DNA of 64,000 bases, from the NCBI RefSeq assembly GCF_001399455.2, contig NZ_LLEI02000032.1:372001-436000 (forward strand). Reading direction: 5' to 3'. The notes below the pieces were generated by a model. That model had not been told where the DNA came from, made no database searches, and saw only the letters and a program-made list of their open reading frames with translations. This document shows positions 8,026 to 14,481 of this stretch, piece by piece; position 1 is the stretch's first letter; the number at the start of each line of letters is the position of its first letter. A program made the position numbers and the translations under genes. The DNA is from Vibrio bivalvicida. Lineage in GTDB: Bacteria > Pseudomonadota > Gammaproteobacteria > Enterobacterales > Vibrionaceae.

Positions 8026-8861
8026 TGTATATCCATCAAGTCTCGTCATTTTATGTTCACCGAGATCCGGCGGTTGATATTAAGCAGACGTGTAAAAAAG
8101 TCGCAGCAAACTATATCCGACGAACTGATCGCTTCATTCAACTGGGTATTCTTGGGGTATCCGGTATAACAGAATTACCTAGCAATACGGCTCTGTATCT
8201 TGTCTCCGGTCAGGGCGATCTGTCTGTATTTAATCGCTCTTGTCAACAGCGATATATTGATAAAACCCCTCCGAAACCGGTCGACTTTATTAACTCATTG
8301 AGCAATACAGCAGGCTTTTACATCAGCAAATTCCTTGGTCTCGATAGCACAAACTTAAATTTGTCACATCACGGCTTTGTGGTCGAAAACGCACTGCGCC
8401 TATCTGATGCGAAATTAAGCCTAGGTAGAGAAACGCAGATCCTGCTGGGGGGGATCGATGAGCAACCTTGCGAAACGACGTCACCACATGACTACTTAGG
8501 TTTGGATAAACAGGTGATGATAGGAGAAGGTTCAAACTGGCTGTTGCTTAGCAACAATAAAGACAACGCCTTAGCACAAGTGGTACATGTTTCCGAGATG
8601 ATGGAGCTTGAGGGCTTAACACAATACTTAGATGCCATAGTTGAGCCTTGCTATGTTGCGCTGAGTGAGCGAGTCGATGACGCATTACGAACGCTCGTTA
8701 AGGACAGTGAATGGCTTAATTTGTTCGAGGTCACCTGTGACTTCTATGAAACAAATTCACTTTATGCCATCAATCAATTTATTGACTCAAGCCTAGGAAA
8801 GTTGCAACTGATCAACTGCCTTGATGGAAAGTACCGTGTTACGGTGATCAAAACTCAATAA
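8025..8861 (+). CDS. Ketosynthase-like protein lacking the active-site Cys (chain-length-factor-like)
   Basis: 278 residues, shorter than a full ketosynthase. Residues 90-175 follow the KS core (SLSNTAGFYISKFLGL, then LLGGIDE and a GEGSNWLLL strand), but the position of the nucleophile reads LSHHGF (His115/His116) in place of ACTSS. The KS C-terminal half with its two His residues is not recognisable. By analogy with the chain-length factors of type II PKS and aryl polyene systems it may shape the pocket of the preceding enzyme. It ends the first operon. Truncation relative to usual partners makes this assignment tentative. Confidence 0.62.
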   Translation: MYIHQVSSFYVHRDPAVDIKQTCKKVAANYIRRTDRFIQLGILGVSGITELPSNTALYLVSGQGDLSVFNRSCQQRYIDKTPPKPVDFINSLSNTAGFYISKFLGLDSTNLNLSHHGFVVENALRLSDAKLSLGRETQILLGGIDEQPCETTSPHDYLGLDKQVMIGEGSNWLLLSNNKDNALAQVVHVSEMMELEGLTQYLDAIVEPCYVALSERVDDALRTLVKDSEWLNLFEVTCDFYETNSLYAINQFIDSSLGKLQLINCLDGKYRVTVIKTQ

Positions 8862-8951
8862 TGCTTGACCAGCACTGTAATCAAAAGTGCTCTCTCGCAT
8901 GGTCACTTACAGCTCGATTTAGTCATACAAGCACCTCGACTAATAAGAAAT

Positions 8952-8976
8952 AGCCCGAACATTGTTCGGGCTTTTC
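8952..8976 (+). terminator. Terminator of the biosynthetic operon
   Basis: AGCCCGAAC (8952-8960), 3-nt loop and GTTCGGGCT (8964-8972) followed by TTTCT, 90 bp after the last biosynthetic stop codon. It separates the nine-gene operon from the sensor genes. Confidence 0.85.
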
Positions 8977-9093
8977 TATTCACTGAGAATGACTTACCCA
9001 GTATAACGCCCTAGCCAGACGTGTTTTTATTATTCCGTAGCAATATGGGCAAATTTCGTCCACATGTAAAATAGTCACTAGTTACTGACTCCA

Positions 9094-9131
9094 TCAGCAT
9101 CTATCAGCATTGTTCAACTTTTATTCAGCAT
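9094..9131 (+). promoter_or_regulatory. Three phased TCAGCAT direct repeats (candidate LytTR operator)
   Basis: TCAGCAT occurs at 9094-9100, 9104-9110 and 9125-9131, so start-to-start spacing is 10 and 21 bp, on one helical face. LytTR proteins bind pairs of short direct repeats about two turns apart, and a LytTR gene lies downstream at 10562. The link is inferred. The remainder of the 8977-9396 gap is very AT-rich and I see no gene in it. Confidence 0.42.
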
Positions 9132-9396
9132 AGAGTTTCGATAAACACTCTCATATTCTATTCATGTTTGGAAAATATAGTAACCAAACCCACTGAAGAC
9201 TGGGTTAATTATCAATCAAACAAACCTATCGCTCCACCTAATGATATTTCAGTTAACAATAAGTTCAATTATAATCATCCCTGATATTAATAAAAAAAAT
9301 AAAAAGATATCAAAACAGAACAAATAGTCTTTTAAAACAAAAACATAAGCTTAATTAAATAAAAATTTTAGTTTAACTAAATACGGGGATACGTGG

Positions 9397-10572
9397 ATGA
9401 GTTTTATTAAATTCACCGTCAAAAACACCAAGACAATATGCAACAAGGTATGTGTTTCACTTTTATTATTGCTTGCTTTTTGTGCACACGCTGACAGTGA
9501 CAAATATAAAATTGGGATTGTTGTCGGTCATACTTCGAAGAACAGCTCAAAGTCAAATACAGAGAAAATGTGTATTTTGAAAAGCACCACAGATACTTTG
9601 GGTAATAAAGCCAAAGATATAGACATTATATTTGTCGAAAACAACCGCTCTGCTAGCGGTAGTGCGCAAGCCGCAATGAAACTGATTGAACGAGATGTAG
9701 ATATCGCGGTGCTCCCACTGATATCTAAAGAAGCAGAAGCCGCTGCGAGTTTCCTCACTCAAGCCGAAATACCTTTTATTACTTCAGCAACAGCAATGGA
9801 TGTCATTCAGGATACTCAGTTTGGCTTATCTATAATGCCTTCGAATCTCTACCAAGCGCAGCTCCTTGCTGAATACTATTTAGAGCAAACCGATACCAAA
9901 ACCTTGCATATTGTGATGTCTCAATCAAGTCAATACTCAGTCGAAGTGGCAAGTGAATTCCTCCGTTTAGTCTTGGCAAAACGTCCGGACATCGACACAA
10001 TAACTCATCAGTTTACCTTTGACTCTCAAAAAGAAATTGCCCAACAGATCAACACTGGTGACACTATCTTCGCCCCTCTGTTTAACCCTTACATCGCCTC
10101 CTTCTATCATGAACTGGCAACGACTAATATCAAAAATATAACCATGTTAGGTCCTGACTCAATTGGTGGAAGGCAGGAGTTCTACGACATCATCGAAGAA
10201 GTCTCTCCAAATATTACCTTGAGGTTCTTAAAAAATTGGGATGGAAAAGTAAAAGGCCCAAACAAGGAGTTATTTAAATCATATGCAAGTGCTTACTGTC
10301 CTTTCGAATATACCTCTTTCCTGAGCGCTTACTCTTTTGACCTAATTCAACTCATTGAAAGCGAGATAACAGAATTATCATCCCTTAAACACAAAATAGA
10401 CGCTCTCAACGCGTTAAAAAGCTCAAACTACAAAACGGCTATGGATGGTCAATACATTGATATAAACAACACAGGTCATAATAAAAAGCCGATGTACCTA
10501 TATGAAGTGACAGCGCGCGGTAATCAAAAAGTAGCGACTCTGTACTTCAGTGAGACCTCAAATGATGAATAG
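9397..10572 (+). CDS. Periplasmic substrate-binding protein (Peripla_BP/LivK-like)
   Basis: 391 residues. Hydrophobic signal peptide at about 15-31 with likely cleavage after AHA. The mature part starts KIGIVVGH and has the alternating pattern of the branched-chain amino-acid receptor family, including ISKEAEAAASFLTQAEIPFITSAT, a typical segment where the receptor discusses an available ligand pocket. No lipobox and no transporter genes nearby; instead the next gene encodes a membrane LytTR regulator that overlaps it. It may therefore be a sensor receptor and not a transport protein. The ligand is unknown. Confidence 0.72.
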   Translation: MSFIKFTVKNTKTICNKVCVSLLLLLAFCAHADSDKYKIGIVVGHTSKNSSKSNTEKMCILKSTTDTLGNKAKDIDIIFVENNRSASGSAQAAMKLIERDVDIAVLPLISKEAEAAASFLTQAEIPFITSATAMDVIQDTQFGLSIMPSNLYQAQLLAEYYLEQTDTKTLHIVMSQSSQYSVEVASEFLRLVLAKRPDIDTITHQFTFDSQKEIAQQINTGDTIFAPLFNPYIASFYHELATTNIKNITMLGPDSIGGRQEFYDIIEEVSPNITLRFLKNWDGKVKGPNKELFKSYASAYCPFEYTSFLSAYSFDLIQLIESEITELSSLKHKIDALNALKSSNYKTAMDGQYIDINNTGHNKKPMYLYEVTARGNQKVATLYFSETSNDE

Positions 10573-11545
10573 GCGCTTCGCTACATCACACATTCTTTTG
10601 CTCGTTGGAATATTGTTATTTTGCAGCCAAGCTCTATTTGCGGCTAGTTACTTCTACATAGTAAAAAAACAAGCACCTAACCATATGCTTGCTAGCGCAC
10701 TGGTAGTGGCGTGGACCAAAACAGACTCGTTCCTTGATGATGTATACACCTTTAATATACATGGCATTAGATCTAGTCTTAAAAATTTCTTGGCTGCTTA
10801 TGAACAATCAAACACCAACGCTAACATGTGTATACAGGTCACGGTTAGTAGCTTTTCAGCAGATGACCGCGACGTATCAGAACACTGTACAAAAGGAGCT
10901 TCGATCCCAAAATTAACCGCAAATGCTGCCAATGTAACTCTACACACCGGCTCGATACCTATTACCATCGCAAGTAAACAGCTCGCCGTTGTTAGCTACT
11001 ACTTAGCTCGGGGTCAACGCTCGTTATTAGGTGAAATAACCAACTTTGTTTTGGGGTTAATGGTTTTGGCTGAAATACTATTGCTTTGCGCATTCAGTGT
11101 TGCCATTAAGTCACTGCTAACAAGTAAAAATAGTGTCGAGCACCAACAACCGATAGAAAAATTAGATGCCTCACTCGAGCAACAAAGCCTGAACAACATA
11201 CATAAAATCATTAACGGCAATAAACGCGCTTTCGCAGTCAACGAAGACGTTACCCTAGTTACCTACAAGCACCCTTACTCTGAAATCATTTATAAGTCGG
11301 GTCTATCAACTAAAATAAAATGCTCTCTAACCGACCTAGAGCAGTCATTCCCTATTCCTTTCGTTCGTCTCAATCGTTCTACGCTAGTACACAAATCGTT
11401 GTTCGACAGCAGTGAAAACGTCGATATTAAAGCAAGTAAAGACCACCATATTGTGACGATTTGGATAAAAGGGAAAGAATACGAGCTTAAAGTGAGTAAT
11501 CACTATCAAGATAACTTAATGCATTTAATTTCCAGAGGAATCTAA
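10562..11545 (+). CDS. Membrane-anchored LytTR-family transcriptional regulator
   Basis: 327 residues from ATG 10562, overlapping the receptor gene by 11 bp (GTG 10550 and ATG 10565 are alternatives). Transmembrane helix at about 10-33, a periplasmic domain of about 125 residues containing two or more cysteines, a second helix at about 160-184, a linker, and a C-terminal LytTR DNA-binding domain at about 225-322 (PFVRLNRSTLVHKSLF is the family core). There is no receiver domain. This architecture suggests a one-component transmembrane regulator that reads the state of the adjacent periplasmic binding protein. Likely target: this operon or the upstream biosynthetic operon. Confidence 0.78.
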   Translation: MMNRRFATSHILLLVGILLFCSQALFAASYFYIVKKQAPNHMLASALVVAWTKTDSFLDDVYTFNIHGIRSSLKNFLAAYEQSNTNANMCIQVTVSSFSADDRDVSEHCTKGASIPKLTANAANVTLHTGSIPITIASKQLAVVSYYLARGQRSLLGEITNFVLGLMVLAEILLLCAFSVAIKSLLTSKNSVEHQQPIEKLDASLEQQSLNNIHKIINGNKRAFAVNEDVTLVTYKHPYSEIIYKSGLSTKIKCSLTDLEQSFPIPFVRLNRSTLVHKSLFDSSENVDIKASKDHHIVTIWIKGKEYELKVSNHYQDNLMHLISRGI

Positions 11546-11547
11546 AC

Positions 11548-12294
11548 TTGAAGACGACCTTAATCACCTGTGCCACAAGTGGGATGGGCAGCGCTATCGC
11601 TCAGTCAATTACTGGTAAGCTTATTGTTACCGGAAGAAATAGCGAGAAGTTGAGCAAGCTATGCTCAACGACTCAAATACCTTGTCAATCTGTACGCTTG
11701 GACTTCAGCTGTGACGATAGTATCGAGCAAGCAGCTGCAGAGATATCCGCATTTGATAAGCTAGACCAAATTGTTTTTATTATCCCAAGGATTCCACCTT
11801 CGCAAGAACTGTTTCCAGATAGTGATGCGTGGCAAGCCCTCTACCAAGATTTCTTTATCCGTCCATTAAGCTTAATGAAATACTTGGTAGAAAATCAGCG
11901 ACTCAATCAGCGTGCTAAAATCGTGCTAGTTTCAGGCTTAAGCAGCAAAAATGCGCTTTCTCATTACAGTACCAACAATTGCCTTCGCTCTGCCTGGTTG
12001 GGGCAAGCCAAAACCATGGCTCTCGTTTTAGGTGCGCAAGGTATCTCAGTCAACACTCTCTCGCTCGGAGGCGTGATGACTGAAAGCTATACCAATAAAA
12101 TGCACGCTAAAGCCGAACTCAACGGTGTGAGCTTTGAACAGCAAATGGCTGAAGAAACAAGCAATATCCCACTAAAAAAATACGCATCCGTTCAAGATGT
12201 TGTTGATGCCGTCAATGGATTACTTGGTCCATTAAGCAATCATATGACAGGTCAAAACATTTTGTTAGATGGTGGCTTTTTTAAAGGATATTAA
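11548..12294 (+). CDS. SDR-family oxidoreductase-like protein (catalytic Lys replaced)
   Basis: 248 residues with a TTG start 2 bp after the preceding stop, supported by GAGGAA at 11534-11539. The fold is short-chain dehydrogenase: N-terminal nucleotide loop TCATSGMGSAI (7-17), TGR strand end, VSG (128-130) and the C-terminal QNILLDGGF signature. Tyr140 is present, but the expected Tyr-x3-Lys reads YSTNN, so Asn144 stands at the Lys position, and the usual NNAG motif is absent. It could be a divergent ketoacyl-ACP reductase for the pathway or a non-catalytic homologue. Co-transcribed with the sensor genes. Confidence 0.72.
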   Translation: MKTTLITCATSGMGSAIAQSITGKLIVTGRNSEKLSKLCSTTQIPCQSVRLDFSCDDSIEQAAAEISAFDKLDQIVFIIPRIPPSQELFPDSDAWQALYQDFFIRPLSLMKYLVENQRLNQRAKIVLVSGLSSKNALSHYSTNNCLRSAWLGQAKTMALVLGAQGISVNTLSLGGVMTESYTNKMHAKAELNGVSFEQQMAEETSNIPLKKYASVQDVVDAVNGLLGPLSNHMTGQNILLDGGFFKGY

Positions 12295-12380
12295 AGGCGA
12301 CTATCCCTAAGCTGTCATAATACCGAAACGCTGTGCTGCTAGTTTCGCAGGCATTTTTCAAATCTAAAAAGAGTGTGAAC

Positions 12381-13040
12381 ATGTCCAAACCTTTGTACGT
12401 CTTCGATCTAGACGAGACCTTAATCAATGCCGATTGTGCAATGATTTGGAATGAGTTTATGGTTGACAAGGGTATCGCGACTGAGTCGAACTTCATCGAA
12501 GAAGATCTACGTTTGATGAGTTTGTATGCCGAAGGTAAGTTAGATATGGAAGACTACTTAACCTTCTCTATGACACCGTTAACTGACATGCCTGTTGAAC
12601 AGGTTAATCTGTTGGTAGAAGAATGTGTAAAAACTCGTATTCTAGATAAACAGTTTCCTCAGTCTAAAACCTTAATCGAGCAACTATCTCGTGATGGTAT
12701 TGATATGCTGATTATCTCTGCCAGTGTGACTTTCTTAGTTGAAGCGGTGGGGCGTCACTTAGGCATTCACACCGCACTTGGTATCGATCTCGTTTCAGAG
12801 GCCGATCATTACACCGCCAAGATACAAGGTGTACCAAGTTATCGTGAAGGCAAAGTCACTCGCTTAAGGCAGTGGTTAAAAGAACGTTCAGAGTCGTATT
12901 CTGAACTGCATTTTTTCACTGACTCAATCAATGACTTACCACTGTGCCAATACGCTGATTACGCGTATTTGGTCAATCCATGCCCTCGTTTAAAAGCACA
13001 CGCGAACCAGTCGAACTGGACCATACTTAATTGGGGTTAA
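12381..13040 (+). CDS. HAD-IB family phosphatase (SerB-like hydrolase)
   Basis: 219 residues from ATG 12381. HAD motif I FDLDETL gives nucleophile Asp9 and acid Asp11; motif II is IISAS and motif IV is FFTDSINDLPL. The cap-like segment after motif I and the final NPCPRLKAHA resemble the subfamily IB phosphoserine-phosphatase-like hydrolases. The substrate cannot be read from sequence. Single-gene unit between the accessory cluster and rsx; terminator follows. Confidence 0.82.
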   Translation: MSKPLYVFDLDETLINADCAMIWNEFMVDKGIATESNFIEEDLRLMSLYAEGKLDMEDYLTFSMTPLTDMPVEQVNLLVEECVKTRILDKQFPQSKTLIEQLSRDGIDMLIISASVTFLVEAVGRHLGIHTALGIDLVSEADHYTAKIQGVPSYREGKVTRLRQWLKERSESYSELHFFTDSINDLPLCQYADYAYLVNPCPRLKAHANQSNWTILNWG

Positions 13041-13086
13041 CGCCAAGGTTTTGCTTGAACACATCACAATGGAATAACCCAAATCC

Positions 13087-13115
13087 AAAGAGCAACCTAG
13101 TGTTGCTCTTTTCTC
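13087..13115 (+). terminator. Terminator after HAD phosphatase gene
   Basis: AAAGAGCAAC (13087-13096) and GTTGCTCTTT (13102-13111) around a 5-nt loop, followed by TCTCTCTCC. Confidence 0.75.
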
Positions 13116-13181
13116 TCTCCTACCCCAAACATTCACTAGGCAAAATCTAAATGCCAGTTTTCCTTTACTAAGTCGTATTTA

Positions 13182-13211
13182 TTCAACTTTTTTAGCACAA
13201 TCTCGTATAAT
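13182..13211 (+). promoter_or_regulatory. Candidate promoter of the rsx operon
   Basis: TTCAAC at 13182-13187 and TATAAT at 13206-13211 with an 18-bp spacer, about 100 bp before rsxA. No operator for SoxR, FNR or Fur is obvious beside it. Confidence 0.45.
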
Positions 13212-13307
13212 TTTTATTCAACAATATAAAACCTTATCTTTCCTTGGTTGTTATTGAACAAGCAAAGCAGGATAATGTCGGGATCGGAATTTCTAAATTA
13301 TATAACT

Positions 13308-13889
13308 ATGACCGAATATCTTTTGTTGTTGGTCGGCACTGTGCTGGTCAATAACTTTGTACTGGTGAAGTTTCTGGGCTTATGTCCATTTATGGGTGTG
13401 TCTAAAAAACTAGAAACCGCTATCGGGATGGGGTTAGCGACAACGTTCGTTTTGACCTTAGCCTCCGTGTGCGCGTATCTCGTAGAGAACTACATTTTAG
13501 ATCCGCTCAACCTGCAATATTTGCGCACCATGAGTTTTATTCTGGTGATCGCGGTGGTGGTTCAATTTACAGAGATGGTAGTACATAAAACTAGCCCGAC
13601 TCTGTATCGCCTATTGGGTATTTTCCTTCCCCTGATCACCACTAACTGTGCGGTTCTGGGTGTAGCGCTACTTAACATTAACGAAAACCATAACTTTATC
13701 GAATCGATCATCTATGGTTTCGGTGCGGCTGTTGGCTTTTCATTGGTACTAGTGTTGTTTGCCTCTATGCGCGAACGCCTTGCCGCTGCTGACGTCCCTA
13801 TGCCATTCAAAGGCGCATCAATTGCGATGATTACCGCTGGATTAATGTCTCTAGCATTCATGGGCTTTACTGGTTTGGTGAAACTGTAA
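13308..13889 (+). CDS. rsxA: RsxA, electron transport complex subunit A
   Basis: 193 residues from ATG 13308 ([16 protein letters not shown], the conserved start; upstream ATGs only add non-family sequence). Six membrane helices. RsxA is an integral membrane subunit of the Rnf-type complex that in E. coli keeps SoxR reduced. The conserved [14 protein letters not shown] and [10 protein letters not shown] segments, each containing a Cys in a membrane helix, are present. First gene of rsxABCDGE; its stop overlaps the rsxB start (TAATG). Confidence 0.96.
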   Translation: MTEYLLLLVGTVLVNNFVLVKFLGLCPFMGVSKKLETAIGMGLATTFVLTLASVCAYLVENYILDPLNLQYLRTMSFILVIAVVVQFTEMVVHKTSPTLYRLLGIFLPLITTNCAVLGVALLNINENHNFIESIIYGFGAAVGFSLVLVLFASMRERLAAADVPMPFKGASIAMITAGLMSLAFMGFTGLVKL

Positions 13890-14473
13890 TGAGCTCAATA
13901 CTAATCGCAATAATCGCCATCGCGGTTCTCGCCGCTATTTTCGGTGCGATCCTTGGTTTCGCTTCAATTCGCTTTAAAGTTGAAGCGGATCCTATTGTTG
14001 ATCAAATAGACAGTATTCTCCCACAAACCCAATGTGGTCAGTGTGGTTACCCCGGATGCAGACCATACGCTGAGGCTATCGCTAATGGTGATGAAATCAA
14101 CAAATGTCCTCCGGGTGGTCAGGCAACAATAGAAAAGCTTGCGGACCTAATGGGGGTTGAAGCAACCGACTCGGCACACGATCTTGAAAACGCAGTCAAA
14201 ACCGTCGCCTTTATCCATGAAGATATGTGTATTGGCTGTACCAAGTGTATTCAAGCCTGTCCGGTAGACGCCATTGTTGGTGGAACAAAAGCACTTCATA
14301 CCGTGATTAAGGACGAATGTACTGGGTGTGATTTATGTGTTGCTCCTTGTCCTACCGACTGTATTGAAATGATTCCTGTAGAAACCACTACAGCGAGCTG
14401 GAAGTGGCAGATGAACGCCATTCCTGTAGTTGATATTACCGATTCTGCCGTCAAGCAGAACAGCGGGAGTTAA
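13889..14473 (+). CDS. rsxB: RsxB, ferredoxin-type subunit
   Basis: 194 residues. N-terminal membrane anchor (about 4-26), then an Fe-S motif CGQCGYPGC...C near residues 49-72, and two [4Fe-4S] motifs [12 protein letters not shown] and [12 protein letters not shown]. It relays electrons between RsxC and the membrane subunits. Second gene of the operon, 8 bp before rsxC. Confidence 0.96.
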   Translation: MSSILIAIIAIAVLAAIFGAILGFASIRFKVEADPIVDQIDSILPQTQCGQCGYPGCRPYAEAIANGDEINKCPPGGQATIEKLADLMGVEATDSAHDLENAVKTVAFIHEDMCIGCTKCIQACPVDAIVGGTKALHTVIKDECTGCDLCVAPCPTDCIEMIPVETTTASWKWQMNAIPVVDITDSAVKQNSGS

Positions 14474-14481
14474 GGGCTGGT

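Noticed and set aside
592..12380. Integrative island with tRNA-Asn attachment site
   Set aside because: No integrase, no duplicated tRNA 3' end near 12300 and no other mobility gene were seen, so no attachment site is annotated.
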